DNA of 33,928 nucleotides, from the NCBI GenBank assembly GCA_015068065.1, contig SVLE01000014.1, positions 1 to 33,928 of the forward strand. The letters are read 5' to 3'. The notes under the pieces were generated by a model. That model worked only from the letters and a program-made list of their open reading frames with translations, did not search any database and was not told where the DNA came from. The stretch's first letter is position 1, and each line of letters starts with the position of its first letter. The position numbers and the translations under genes were made by a program. Source of the stretch: Oscillospiraceae bacterium. GTDB lineage: Bacteria; Bacillota; Clostridia; Oscillospirales; Oscillospiraceae. Positions 13,791-22,249 of the stretch are shown piece by piece.

Positions 13791-14558
13791 ATGCTGCTTG
13801 CCATTGACATTGGCAACACTAATATTGTCATCGGCGGTATTCAGGACGATCGTATCGTTTTTGAGGCCCGCATCGCTACGGAACGAGTCAAGACCTCTGA
13901 CCAGTATGGTGCGGAGATCAAGAATATGCTGGCTCTGTTTGATGTAAAGCCTTCGGACATCCGGGACTGCATTATTTCTTCCGTGGTGCCTCCGGTGTTC
14001 AACTCCGTCCATACGGGCGTGATCAAGCTTACGGGGAAGCAGCCCATGGTGGTGGGCCCCGGCATTAAGACCGGTCTGAACATTCAGATGGACACCCCCT
14101 CTCAGGTGGGCAGCGACCGCATCGTGATCGCTGTGGCCGCGCTGGCAGAATATGAGCCGCCGTTGACGCTTTTGGATCTGGGTACCGCCACCACCATCGA
14201 GGTGGTGGACAAGGGGAACGTATATATGGGTGGCTGCATCATCCCCGGTGTGCGCATTTCTCTGGAGGCACTGACCAACCGGGCCTCTCAGCTGCCCGGT
14301 ATTCAGTTGGACAAGCCCAAGAAAGTCATTGGCAAGAACACAGTGGACTGCATGCGCAGCGGCGTGATGTACGGTGCTGCCGCCATGCTGGACGGCATGA
14401 TCCAGCGGGTGGAGGAGGAGCTTGGCTATTCCACCACCGTTGTGGCCACCGGCGGCATGGCCCAGTTTGTCTGCCCTCTGTGCAAGCGGGAAATCAAGCT
14501 GGAGCGGGATCTGCTGCTCAAGGGTCTGAATCTGATCTATAAAAAGAATGTAAAATGA
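13791..14558 (+). CDS. coaX: Type III pantothenate kinase
   Basis: This 255-residue cytoplasmic enzyme phosphorylates pantothenate, the first committed step of coenzyme A synthesis. It is a member of the ASKHA fold: DIGNTNI at residues about 5-11 binds phosphate, GSDRIV and DLGTATTIE form the substrate and second phosphate motifs, and VVATGG near 225 is the adenosine motif. The length is standard for the family. The ATG at 13791 gives the usual MLLAIDIGNTN start and follows AGGGGTGAG; a GTG at 13782 is also open. It follows the panT-like gene and is closed by a terminator. Confidence 0.96.
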   Translation: MLLAIDIGNTNIVIGGIQDDRIVFEARIATERVKTSDQYGAEIKNMLALFDVKPSDIRDCIISSVVPPVFNSVHTGVIKLTGKQPMVVGPGIKTGLNIQMDTPSQVGSDRIVIAVAALAEYEPPLTLLDLGTATTIEVVDKGNVYMGGCIIPGVRISLEALTNRASQLPGIQLDKPKKVIGKNTVDCMRSGVMYGAAAMLDGMIQRVEEELGYSTTVVATGGMAQFVCPLCKREIKLERDLLLKGLNLIYKKNVK

Positions 14559-14559
14559 T

Positions 14560-14592
14560 AAAATCGCCGTCCCAACAGGGATGGCGATTTTT
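14560..14592 (+). terminator. Terminator after coaX
   Basis: AAAATCGCC and TCCC (14560-14573) pair with GGGA and GGCGATTTT, and the stem ends in TTTTTA. It lies directly after the coaX stop. Confidence 0.85.
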
Positions 14593-14616
14593 ACAGGCCC
14601 GCAGGGAAATTATTTC

Positions 14617-14645
14617 TTGCAAATAGCAAGCGCATCGTGTATAAT
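14617..14645 (+). promoter_or_regulatory. tRNA-Leu promoter
   Basis: TTGCAA (14617-14622) and TATAAT (14640-14645) are 17 bases apart, and the tRNA begins 11 bases after the -10. Confidence 0.8.
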
Positions 14646-14656
14646 ACGTTTTACAC

Positions 14657-14743
14657 GCCGGTGTGATGGAATTGGTAGACGTGACGGACTCAAAATCCGT
14701 TGGTGGCGACATCGTGTGGGTTCGAGTCCCACCACCGGCACCA
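14657..14743 (+). tRNA. tRNA-Leu (anticodon CAA)
   Basis: The acceptor stem GCCGGTG (14657-14663) pairs with CACCGGC (14733-14739), followed by A and an encoded CCA. The anticodon arm is ACGGA-CTCAAAA-TCCGT, giving anticodon CAA, which reads UUG. A long variable arm (class II, as in leucine tRNAs) and a standard T arm with GGTTCGAGTCC are present. Total length is 87 bases including CCA. Confidence 0.95.
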
Positions 14744-14779
14744 AAAACGGACGCTCCTGAATGGAGCGTCCGTTTTTTT
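14744..14779 (+). terminator. tRNA-Leu terminator
   Basis: ACGGACGCTCC pairs with GGAGCGTCCGT across a 5-base loop, and the stem is followed by seven T. It is also close to the 3' end of the leftward regulator gene. Confidence 0.85.
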
Positions 14780-14784
14780 GATAA

Positions 14785-15393
14785 TCAGCGATTCCACTTC
14801 TGTATAAAAGGAATCTTTTGCCGCATCAGCCCATGTTTATTGCAATAAATATAGAGACAGCCGGCGCCTCTGAACTGAAAGCGGGTTTCGGCATTTCCTT
14901 CTGGATATAGCTTGGTCAGCCAGAAGCGATCCGAGGTGGCATAGGCGATAAACGAGATATAGTGCGACTTTGTCATATCGTGCTGCACGGTGATAAAGTG
15001 TTCATCTTCCACTTTTTCGATGCTGATGGTATGTTCATCATCCGGTTCCTCAGCCTCCAGCGCGGGGAGCAGGATGCCGCAGCAGCTAATGACGGATTCA
15101 CCGGCACAATGGATGATATTTCCGCAGACCGGGCAGACATAAATTTTTGTGCGCAGCATATTGCAGGACACGTTCTTGTTGCATACGGCCTGACCGGACA
15201 TCAGTTCCATAACGGAGACACTGAGGGCTTTGGCAAGGGGCTCCAGCAGTGTAATATCCGGCAGTCCTTTTGCGGTTTCCCATTTGGATACAGCCTTGCT
15301 GCTGACACCGATTTTATCTGCAAGCTCAATCTGTGTCATGCCTTTTGCTTCCCGCAGTTGCTTTATGGTCGTTCCGGTTACATAGGTGTTCAT
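14785..15393 (-). CDS. XRE regulator fused to a desulforedoxin/superoxide-reductase-like domain
   Basis: This 202-residue protein starts with an XRE helix-turn-helix (about 8-65: IKQLREAKGMTQIELADKIG). A rubredoxin-like iron site follows, with Cys87, Cys90, Cys104 and Cys105 (YVCPVCGNI...SCCGILLP). The last domain resembles desulfoferrodoxin: His121, His138, His144, Cys184 and His187 fit the five iron ligands of superoxide reductase, with the same spacing of 6 (H138-H144) and 3 (CNKHGL). The catalytic lysine of the E-K-H motif reads D-E-H here. It is therefore probably an iron-based oxidative-stress sensor rather than a good enzyme. The ATG follows AGGAGG. Confidence 0.88.
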   Translation of the reverse strand: MNTYVTGTTIKQLREAKGMTQIELADKIGVSSKAVSKWETAKGLPDITLLEPLAKALSVSVMELMSGQAVCNKNVSCNMLRTKIYVCPVCGNIIHCAGESVISCCGILLPALEAEEPDDEHTISIEKVEDEHFITVQHDMTKSHYISFIAYATSDRFWLTKLYPEGNAETRFQFRGAGCLYIYCNKHGLMRQKIPFIQKWNR

Positions 15394-15460
15394 GTGATCG
15401 CCTCCTGCTTAAAAGTAACACAAGATATCGCTTTGCACAACCTATGCTGCGTTGAAACGG

Positions 15461-15500
15461 AAAAATCCGTGATGCCCTCGAGGGCATCACGGATTTTTTT
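15461..15500. terminator. Bidirectional terminator between malQ and the XRE fusion gene
   Basis: AAATCCGTGATGCCC pairs with GGGCATCACGGATTT around a TCGA loop. T runs or A runs flank both sides (seven T on the plus strand, five on the minus). It terminates malQ leftward. Confidence 0.85.
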
Positions 15501-16932
15501 ACAGTCTGCGGTAAATATGGGTCAATTCTCTCAAGTGGCCAGATACATAGTCATTCAGAGCCTCGGTCCGCACGCGCCAGCTCCAGTTGTGCTCACCCAT
15601 GGTGCCGGGGGAATTCATTCTGGCATCGCTGCTCAGGCCGAGCACATCCTGCATGGGGGCGATGGCCAGCCGGGCCACGGTGGACCATGCACCTGCAATG
15701 ACGCCCCAGCCAAGGCCCTCATCCTCCCGCAGCCGCAGATAGGAGCGGGCGTAGGCGGTGGCGGCGGGATCGCCCTCCTGCAGCCACTGGACGAAGGTGG
15801 GCGTGTCGTGGGTTCCGGTGTAGGCAACGCAGTCCACGTGGCAGTTGTGGGGCAGGTAAGCGCTTTCGCCGTTGGGGTCAAAGGCAAAGACCATCACCTT
15901 CATCCCCGGAACGCCACAGGTGCGTACAAACTCCAGAGCGTCCGCATCCAGATCTCCAAGGTCCTCCGCAATCAGTTCCAGTTTGGGAGCGGCGGCGTGC
16001 AGATCATTCAGCAGTTCCATACCGGGTCCGGGTTCCCAATGGCCCGCCATGGCCGTGGGGGAGCCTGCGGGAACGGACCAATAGGTGTGGAAGGCGCGGA
16101 AGTGGTCAATGCGAACCGCGTCATACAGGCGCGCACACCAGGAAATGCGTTCCCGCCAGAATGCAAAGACACCGGCCTTGTTTCCGTGCCAGTCATACAG
16201 CGGATTGCCCCACAGCTGGCCGTCCTCGCAGAAGGCATCCGGGGGAACGCCGGCCACAGCCTTGAGTCGTCCGTTTTCATCCAGCTGGAACAGTTTTGGA
16301 CGCTTCCACATCTCCACGCTGTCACCGGACAGATAGATGGGGATATCGCCCATGAGCCGTATACCCTTTTGGTTGGCGTAGGACTTCAGGGCAAACCACT
16401 GGCGGTAGAAGGTGCGCTGCAGGAAGCGGTGGAACTCCACTTCCTCCGCGTCCGGGATAGCATCGGCGGGCCAATCCGTACATGGACCGGCAAGCTGCTC
16501 TCGCAGGGCGGCAAAGGCGGCGTAATCCTCCAGCCAGGGCAGTTCTGGAGTGTGGCAGGGGAGAGGGGTGGCACGGGAGCGCTCCCATGCTTTGCGCAGC
16601 AGGGGGATACGGGTACGCTGTAGCCAGTTGTAGTCCACCCGGTCCGGGTGGTGATAGCGGGCGGTTTCTGCTTCCTGAGGGGTAAGCAGCCCCTCGTCCA
16701 CCAACAGGTCAAGGTCGATGAAGTAAGGGTTTCCCGCAAAAGCAGAGGGGGACATATAGGGGGAGGCGCCATCTCCCGGGGGAACCAGTGGCAGAGTCTG
16801 CCAGTACTTCTGGCCGGAGCGGGCCAGAAAATCCACAAAATTGTAGGCGTGCCGGCCCAGGGATCCAATGCCGTAAGGACCGGGCAGGGAAGAAACTGCC
16901 ATCAAAATACCGCTGGCGCGCTGTGTGTTCAT
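15499..16932 (-). CDS. malQ: 4-alpha-glucanotransferase (amylomaltase)
   Basis: This 477-residue GH77 enzyme transfers maltooligosaccharide chains between alpha-1,4-glucans and releases glucose in maltodextrin or glycogen use. Signature segments are SSLPGPYGIGSLG at the N-terminus, GDIPIYLSGDSVE, VRIDHFRAF (catalytic Asp nucleophile), ELIAEDLG (acid/base Glu) and YTGTHDTPT (stabilising Asp). The ATG at 16932 follows AGGAGAGATGTACC; an in-frame ATG further upstream is in the promoter and was rejected. The length is typical of bacterial MalQ. It stands alone between its own promoter and terminator, with no maltose transporter nearby. Confidence 0.96.
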   Translation of the reverse strand: MNTQRASGILMAVSSLPGPYGIGSLGRHAYNFVDFLARSGQKYWQTLPLVPPGDGASPYMSPSAFAGNPYFIDLDLLVDEGLLTPQEAETARYHHPDRVDYNWLQRTRIPLLRKAWERSRATPLPCHTPELPWLEDYAAFAALREQLAGPCTDWPADAIPDAEEVEFHRFLQRTFYRQWFALKSYANQKGIRLMGDIPIYLSGDSVEMWKRPKLFQLDENGRLKAVAGVPPDAFCEDGQLWGNPLYDWHGNKAGVFAFWRERISWCARLYDAVRIDHFRAFHTYWSVPAGSPTAMAGHWEPGPGMELLNDLHAAAPKLELIAEDLGDLDADALEFVRTCGVPGMKVMVFAFDPNGESAYLPHNCHVDCVAYTGTHDTPTFVQWLQEGDPAATAYARSYLRLREDEGLGWGVIAGAWSTVARLAIAPMQDVLGLSSDARMNSPGTMGEHNWSWRVRTEALNDYVSGHLRELTHIYRRL

Positions 16933-16965
16933 GGTACATCTCTCCTGTAAAGAGGGGTTGGATAT

Positions 16966-16994
16966 AGTATAGCACAAAAACGGAGTAGTTCCAA
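16966..16994 (-). promoter_or_regulatory. malQ promoter
   Basis: Leftward TTGGAA (16994-16989) and TATACT (16971-16966) are separated by 17 bases, with TGC as an extended -10 element. Confidence 0.75.
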
Positions 16995-17005
16995 GCAGAT
17001 AGCTT

Positions 17006-19435
17006 TTAAGATTTGACTGTCAGCTTCAGCTTTCCGTCCGCAAATTCCACACACAGGGTTTGCCCGGAAAGCAGCGCGCCGGACAGCAACAGATCGGCGG
17101 CAGGATCTTCGATCTGCTCGGTAATAGCCCGGCGCAGGGGGCGGGCACCGTGGGTGGAGTTGCCGTGCGTGTGTGCAAGATGAGACAGCGCGTTGTGGCT
17201 GACCGCAAGGTCGATCCCAAGCTGTTTCAGTCGGGAAGTGGTACCTTTGAGAAGGATTTCGGCCACCGAAGCAAGGGAATTATCATCCAGAGGATGAAAT
17301 ACCACGGCACTGTCCAGACGTCCCCAAAACTCCGGGCGAAAGGTGCGCCTGGCTTCGGAAAGGACTGCTCTTTCCAGCGCAGCGTTTTGTATGTTTTCAG
17401 CAACGAAGCCAAGCTGTCCGCCGGGTTGGACATGTTTGGAACCCAGGTTGGAGGTCATGACCAGCACTGCGTTGCGGAAATCTGCCTTACGGCCCATGGA
17501 ATCGGTGAGAGTGCCTTCGTCCATGATCTGTAGCAGCAGATTCCACACGTCCGGGTGGGCCTTCTCAATCTCATCCAGCAGCACCACCGACCATGGAGCA
17601 CGGCGTACCCGCTCGGTAAGCTGTCCGCCCTCCTCGTGGCCCACATAGCCCGGCGGCGAGCCGATCAGCCGGGAGACGGTGTGAGCGTCCATATATTCCG
17701 ACATGTCAAGGCGGATCAGAGAATCCGTGCTGCCAAACAGAGCCTTGGCAAGGGTTCGGCACAGCTGAGTCTTGCCCACACCGCTTGGACCCAGGAACAG
17801 GAAGCAGCCAACCGGGCGATTGGGATCCTTCAGACCGAGGCGGCCTCTGCGTACGGCCTTGGCGACAGTGTGAACAGCTGCGTTCTGGCCGACCAGCTCC
17901 TCATGCAGGGTAGCCTCCAAATTGGAAAGACGTTGCTGTTCTTCCTGGGACAGTTCCGTGACAGGAATCCCGGTCCAGCCGGTGAGGACGGCGCGCACAT
18001 CCTCGACTGTGACCTGACAGGGGGCGTGTGTGCTGTGCCATTGGCGGGCCTTTCCCTCCAGCTCGCGGCGAAAGTCTTGTTCAGCATCCCGGAGCATAGC
18101 TGCCCGTTCATAATTCTGCTCCCGGATGGCCAACGCCTTTTCCTGAGCGGCGCTGCCTGCACGCTGTTCCAGCTCCTGCAGCTCCGGGGGCAGAGCGTGC
18201 TGTTTGAGGCGCACCCGGGAGGCAGCCTCGTCCATCAGGTCAATGGCCTTATCCGGAAGGAACCGCTGAGGAAGATAGCGCACGGACAGGTCCACTGCAG
18301 CCACCAAAGCATTATCAGCGATGGAGAGATGATGATGCCGCTCGTATCGGGGCTTCAGTCCCCGCAGGATGGCAAGGGCAGTGTCGCGGTCCGGCTCGCC
18401 GATGTTGACGGGCTGAAAGCGCCGCTCGAGGGCGGCATCCTTTTCAATATAGCGGCGATACTCCTCCAGTGTTGTGGCACCGAGCACCTGAAGTTCGCCG
18501 CGACCCAGAGCGGGTTTTAAAATATTGGCCGCATCAATAGCGCCCTCGGCGCTGCCGGCACCAACGATGGTGTGCAACTCATCCAGAAAGAGGATGATGT
18601 TGCCTGCACGGCGTACCTCGTCCAGTACTTTGCGCAGCTTTTCCTCAAACTCGCCACGGTATTTGGTGCCCGCTACCATGGCAGACAGATCCAGTGCACA
18701 CACCCGCCGCCCTCGCAGGTGTGCCGGGGCGGTACCCTGAGCGATGGACAGTGCCAGCGCCTCGGCCAGTGCGGTTTTGCCCACACCCGGTTCCCCAATG
18801 AGGGCGGGGTTGTTCTTGGTGCGTCGGGAAAGGATCTGGATGACACGCTCCAGTTCCGCGTCGCGGCCAATGACCGGGTCCAGGCGGCTTTGGGCGGCCA
18901 GTCGGGTGAGATCCCGGGAACACTGGTCCAGAAGCCGGGTCTCGGCAGCGGTTCGTTCCGGCTCCCTGCCCCGGCGGATAGGGGGCGGCTCGCTGCTGCC
19001 GCCCTCCAAGGAGGAGCATACCTGCCGGTACAGCTTGAGCGGTACTACGCCGTGTCCGGAGAGTACCTGAGCCGCACAACAGCCCGGCGCCCTCAATAGA
19101 CCCAGAAGCAGATGCTCGGAGCTGACACACTTATGCCCCAAGCGACCGGACTCCATCACAGCGAACTGGATGATCTGATGGCACTGAGGGGTAAGACCCT
19201 GGGAGGGAGCTGTGCCGGTGCGCCCGGTGCCAAGACGGCTGATAATGGATGCCTGCAGAGCGGGGGCATTCAGCCCGCGGTTGTTCAGAAGTCGACCGGC
19301 GGGGGTCTGGGTCTGGCGGGCGAGGGCCAGAAGAAGATGCTCACTGCCCACATAGCTGTGGCCGAGCACTGCTGCACTCTGTTGGGCCAGACGCAGTACC
19401 CCGATGGCGGAAGTGGTAAACCGTGTGTCTTGCAT
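17006..19435 (-). CDS. clpC: ClpC-type AAA+ unfoldase
   Basis: This 809-residue protein unfolds proteins for the ClpP protease. Two Clp N-terminal repeats occupy about 1-140. The first AAA+ domain has Walker A GEPGVGKT at 214-221 and a FLDELHT Walker B. A short middle domain has a UVR-like helix ([20 protein letters not shown]). The second AAA+ domain has GPSGVGKT and [12 protein letters not shown] in [10 protein letters not shown] fits the ClpP-docking tripeptide. The ATG at 19435 follows GAGGTGTACT. The Bacillus partners ctsR, mcsA and mcsB are not next to it and no CtsR box was seen upstream, so its regulation differs from Bacillus. Confidence 0.9.
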   Translation of the reverse strand: MQDTRFTTSAIGVLRLAQQSAAVLGHSYVGSEHLLLALARQTQTPAGRLLNNRGLNAPALQASIISRLGTGRTGTAPSQGLTPQCHQIIQFAVMESGRLGHKCVSSEHLLLGLLRAPGCCAAQVLSGHGVVPLKLYRQVCSSLEGGSSEPPPIRRGREPERTAAETRLLDQCSRDLTRLAAQSRLDPVIGRDAELERVIQILSRRTKNNPALIGEPGVGKTALAEALALSIAQGTAPAHLRGRRVCALDLSAMVAGTKYRGEFEEKLRKVLDEVRRAGNIILFLDELHTIVGAGSAEGAIDAANILKPALGRGELQVLGATTLEEYRRYIEKDAALERRFQPVNIGEPDRDTALAILRGLKPRYERHHHLSIADNALVAAVDLSVRYLPQRFLPDKAIDLMDEAASRVRLKQHALPPELQELEQRAGSAAQEKALAIREQNYERAAMLRDAEQDFRRELEGKARQWHSTHAPCQVTVEDVRAVLTGWTGIPVTELSQEEQQRLSNLEATLHEELVGQNAAVHTVAKAVRRGRLGLKDPNRPVGCFLFLGPSGVGKTQLCRTLAKALFGSTDSLIRLDMSEYMDAHTVSRLIGSPPGYVGHEEGGQLTERVRRAPWSVVLLDEIEKAHPDVWNLLLQIMDEGTLTDSMGRKADFRNAVLVMTSNLGSKHVQPGGQLGFVAENIQNAALERAVLSEARRTFRPEFWGRLDSAVVFHPLDDNSLASVAEILLKGTTSRLKQLGIDLAVSHNALSHLAHTHGNSTHGARPLRRAITEQIEDPAADLLLSGALLSGQTLCVEFADGKLKLTVKS

Positions 19436-19489
19436 AGTACACCTCAAATATTGGTATCTGAGAGAACTATACCCATTTTTTCGAAAAAA

Positions 19490-19522
19490 ACACGGTGACT
19501 GTCCACAGGACAGTCACCGTGT
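19490..19522 (-). terminator. Terminator of the MFS transporter gene
   Basis: ACACGGTGACTGTCC pairs perfectly with GGACAGTCACCGTGT around ACA. On the minus strand the stem is followed by TTTTTTTC. It sits between the MFS gene and clpC, both leftward. Confidence 0.85.
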
Positions 19523-19534
19523 ATGAAATTGTGT

Positions 19535-20788
19535 TTACTGAGCGGCGACAGCGGGGCGGTCTTTATGAGCGGCAGTGATGGCAAACTGGAAGATGACAGC
19601 CACCGCGGCCATCATGACAGCAAAAGCGTAGAGGATGGGGACGTAAGTGCCGAAAATGTCGTAGCAAAGATTGACGAGGGGGGAACACACGGCAAAGCCG
19701 ACATAATTCACAGCGGTAACGATGCCAAGCACTTTATTGAAAGATGCGTCACCGAACATGTCGTTAGTAATCAGAGAGAGCATGACGGTCTCCAGCGGCA
19801 GAGCAAGGGGAGAAAATACACAGTGGATCAGGGCGTAGGCCATACCGGTGGAAGAGGGGACAGTCATGGCGAGGGTCAGCATGGCCAGTACGGCCAGCAC
19901 ATCGCACACCAGCATGGACACCCGAAGACCAAAGCGGTCGTAGCAGGCGCCGGTAAGGAATTTACCGCAGGTGAGGATCAGGGCTCCCATGCTCAAAATT
20001 CCGGTGACAAAGGCCTCGTCCAGACCAACATCGATCATGTGAGCCTTGTCCACGCCGCTGGCGCCCTGAAGCATCATACCGGTGAGAAATACGCCCAGCA
20101 GAGCGGCATAGAAGTAGGGTTTGCGGCGGATCACGCTGTAATCAAGGCCGACCCAACTCTGCCCTCTGGCCTTTTTCTTCTGGGGGACCACGGCACCGTC
20201 AGGGGGATCCGCCAGAAACACAAAGGCTAAAATGCCCGTAATAGCCAGCAGGGGGACGATCAGGAAATAGGCCTTGCGGTAGCCGAAGGTGGAACTGGTG
20301 ATGATGGGAGTGAGTATCATGGTGGCAGCTGCGGCGCCGATGCCGTTGGCGCCAAGGACAAGACCCAGGATTTTGCCTGTATGCGGGCCTTTGCACCAGG
20401 AGCGGATGATGGCGGTGACCATGGTGGAGGTGGTGAGACCCAGACCGATACCAAGCAAACTGCCGCCTACGTAGAACAGAAGGATGTTGTTGGCAACGGC
20501 GTAGCAGGTCATGGACAAAATCAGGGCGGAAAAGCCGAACAGGATGAGCTTTTTCGTGCCGAACCGCTTGACCAGCGGACCGAAGAACAGGGCGATACCG
20601 GCTGTAAAGACGTACCGGCAGGTATCATTGAACCCGAACAGACTGCGCTCGAAGCCCAGTGCGGAAGTGATGGGACCGAGGAACAGCTTCTTCGTGCCCG
20701 AGCAGAAGCCCAGGGCCAGAAACTCGATGAGAAAGCACACGGCCACGATGATCCACTTGTAGTAGGGGGACTGTTTTTTCAATAGCAT
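19535..20788 (-). CDS. MFS transporter, oxalate/formate-antiporter-like
   Basis: This 417-residue protein has twelve predicted membrane helices and a central cytoplasmic loop (DPPDGAVVPQKKKARGQSW). FFGPLVKRFGTKKLIL in the loop between helices 2 and 3 and LGLVLGANGIGAAAATMI in helix 5 fit the OFA (oxalate:formate antiporter) branch of the major facilitator superfamily. The substrate is probably a small organic acid but cannot be read directly. The ATG follows GTGAGGCG. A LysR gene lies immediately upstream in the same orientation, and a LysR-type box is centred about 54 bases before the predicted start point, so induction by that regulator is likely. Confidence 0.85.
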   Translation of the reverse strand: MLLKKQSPYYKWIIVAVCFLIEFLALGFCSGTKKLFLGPITSALGFERSLFGFNDTCRYVFTAGIALFFGPLVKRFGTKKLILFGFSALILSMTCYAVANNILLFYVGGSLLGIGLGLTTSTMVTAIIRSWCKGPHTGKILGLVLGANGIGAAAATMILTPIITSSTFGYRKAYFLIVPLLAITGILAFVFLADPPDGAVVPQKKKARGQSWVGLDYSVIRRKPYFYAALLGVFLTGMMLQGASGVDKAHMIDVGLDEAFVTGILSMGALILTCGKFLTGACYDRFGLRVSMLVCDVLAVLAMLTLAMTVPSSTGMAYALIHCVFSPLALPLETVMLSLITNDMFGDASFNKVLGIVTAVNYVGFAVCSPLVNLCYDIFGTYVPILYAFAVMMAAVAVIFQFAITAAHKDRPAVAAQ

Positions 20789-20838
20789 TGAATATACGCC
20801 TCACTTTATTCTTTAGAGGAGTTGTTGCAGCAAAGAAA

Positions 20839-20892
20839 ATTGTAGTCCCAAAAGCGCGAAGGAGCAAGTACATGGTATTTACGCAAGCGTAA
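20839..20892 (-). promoter_or_regulatory. MFS gene promoter with LysR-type box
   Basis: Leftward TTGCTC (20867-20862) and TACAAT (20844-20839) are separated by 17 bases. Upstream, TTACGC-AA-GCGTAA (20879-20892) is a perfect inverted repeat containing the T-N11-A pattern of LysR-family sites, centred at about -54. It lies between the LysR stop codon and this promoter. Confidence 0.6.
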
Positions 20893-20900
20893 CTTAGACT

Positions 20901-21767
20901 TTATGCTTGGTAGAATTGCGATACGAAATCGCGGAAGGTCTGTTCGGCCGGGGTCATTATATGCTCACGCCGCCAGTAGAGGTTCATGACCCAGGGAGAG
21001 AGACTGTTTTCCAGCGGAATGACCTTCAGGTCGCCCTGGTTTACGTGGCGGGAGCGTGTGGTGGTAAAGGCAACACCAAGATTTTGCTGTACCATGCTGC
21101 GGTAGAGGAGATAGGTGCAGGAGTTGGCGGGGGTGGGGTCGATCCCGCTGGCCTGCAGCAGGCGGATCAGCCGTTCACGGCGGGGCATACCATGGGTTGG
21201 GAGGAAGAGATTTTCACTGCGGAGCATGGCAGGGGAGACAATATCAAATTTGGCAAGAGGGTGCTCGGGGTGGACAATAATGGCGGGTTGGTCCTCGAAC
21301 AGCCGCATACAATCCAGTGTATGGATGCAGCTTTCCGGAAGGTCCTCCTCCTCGGCCAGCAGGAAGGTGTATTGGGAGAAGAAGGTGTTGATGGCGGTAT
21401 AATCCGTGGTGGTACAGGTCAGAGTGAATTGAGGATACTCCTGAGAAAAGGTAGTGAGCATTTCAAGCCAGAGATTGGAGCCGGTGGTGGCGACCCAAAT
21501 GTTATTCTGGGCGCGCAACAGACTGTGCCGCAACTCGGTTTTGGCCCGGTCCAGCGAGTCAAACACCTCGTTCACATAGCGCAGGAAGATCTCACCCTGT
21601 TCATTTAAGGTGATACGATTTCCGGAACGGTCGAACAGAGGTGTGCCAACTTCTTTCTCCAACCGGGCGATAGAGGTGCTCAGGGCGGGGGCTGAGAGGA
21701 ACAGCTCCTGTGCCGCAGAAGAAATTTTTTCGGTTTTGGCTACGGCTTTGAAATATTTCAGTTGCAT
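20901..21767 (-). CDS. LysR-family transcriptional regulator
   Basis: This 288-residue protein has an N-terminal winged helix-turn-helix (about 1-60: LKYFKAVAKTEKISSAAQEL, then STSIARLEKEVGTPLFDR) typical of LysR. The remainder, about 90-288, is a periplasmic-binding-protein-like effector domain that binds an inducer. The ATG at 21767 gives the usual MQLKYFKAV start and follows GGAACTG; an in-frame ATG 18 bases upstream is also possible. It is read away from the ferredoxin gene and toward the MFS transporter gene, which it probably regulates in response to the transported acid. The effector is unknown. Confidence 0.9.
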   Translation of the reverse strand: MQLKYFKAVAKTEKISSAAQELFLSAPALSTSIARLEKEVGTPLFDRSGNRITLNEQGEIFLRYVNEVFDSLDRAKTELRHSLLRAQNNIWVATTGSNLWLEMLTTFSQEYPQFTLTCTTTDYTAINTFFSQYTFLLAEEEDLPESCIHTLDCMRLFEDQPAIIVHPEHPLAKFDIVSPAMLRSENLFLPTHGMPRRERLIRLLQASGIDPTPANSCTYLLYRSMVQQNLGVAFTTTRSRHVNQGDLKVIPLENSLSPWVMNLYWRREHIMTPAEQTFRDFVSQFYQA

Positions 21768-21899
21768 CAGTTCCAAGAAAAACACCCGTTTCCGTTGTGA
21801 AGATTAAATTTGACATTATTCTCTCACAAAGGGAAAAGGATTGCAAGAGGAAAGAGAGGCGGAAAAAAGTGCTTTGGACAAGATAATTCAAAAATGGCA

Positions 21900-21927
21900 T
21901 TGCAATTTTCAAAAGATGTGTTAAAAT
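21900..21927 (+). promoter_or_regulatory. Ferredoxin gene promoter
   Basis: TTGCAA (21900-21905) and TAAAAT (21922-21927) are 16 bases apart, with TGT as an extended -10 element. Confidence 0.65.
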
Positions 21928-21959
21928 AGGGTTACATTCTTTTGGAGGTGTACATACCA

Positions 21960-22130
21960 ATGGCTTACAAGATCAGTGATGCTTGCGTCAGCTGCGGTTC
22001 CTGCGCTGATGCCTGCCCCGTGGGCGCTATCTCTCAGGGCGCTTCCCAGTACGAGATCGACGCCAACGCCTGCCTGGATTGCGGCAGCTGCGCTGACACC
22101 TGCCCTCTGGGCGCGATCTCCCAGGAGTAA
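21960..22130 (+). CDS. 2[4Fe-4S] ferredoxin
   Basis: This 56-residue clostridial-type ferredoxin has two copies of C-x2-C-x2-C-x3-C-P: CVSCGSCADACPVGAI and CLDCGSCADTCPLGAI. Each cluster is bound by three cysteines of one motif and the last of the other. It is a soluble low-potential electron carrier. The ATG at 21960 follows TTTGGAGGTG. It has its own promoter and terminator, consistent with high, independent expression. The nearby indolepyruvate:ferredoxin oxidoreductase would need such a partner, but as a general carrier it probably serves many enzymes. Confidence 0.96.
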   Translation: MAYKISDACVSCGSCADACPVGAISQGASQYEIDANACLDCGSCADTCPLGAISQE

Positions 22131-22141
22131 TCCAACCAAAT

Positions 22142-22172
22142 AAAAAACGGTGCCGTATTCGGCACCGTTTTT
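22142..22172 (+). terminator. Ferredoxin gene terminator
   Basis: AAAAAACGGTGCCG pairs perfectly with CGGCACCGTTTTTT around TATT. Confidence 0.9.
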
Positions 22173-22214
22173 TATTTATGCTCCTGAGCACCCGGGAGCA
22201 GGTGATCGAAGGTA

Positions 22215-22246
22215 AAACGCGCCGCCTCAGTAGAGGCAGCGCGTTT
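22215..22246 (-). terminator. Terminator of the ior/paaK/ACT operon
   Basis: AAACGCGC-GCCTC pairs with GAGGC-GCGCGTTT with one bulged mismatch. Leftward it ends in TTTTACC. It lies just past the ACT-protein stop. Confidence 0.75.
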
Positions 22247-22249
22247 GAT

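Noticed and set aside
14962-16623. A 553-codon open frame on the plus strand opposite malQ
   Set aside because: It is antisense to malQ, also crosses the start of the XRE fusion gene and the terminator between them, and shows no recognisable domain.
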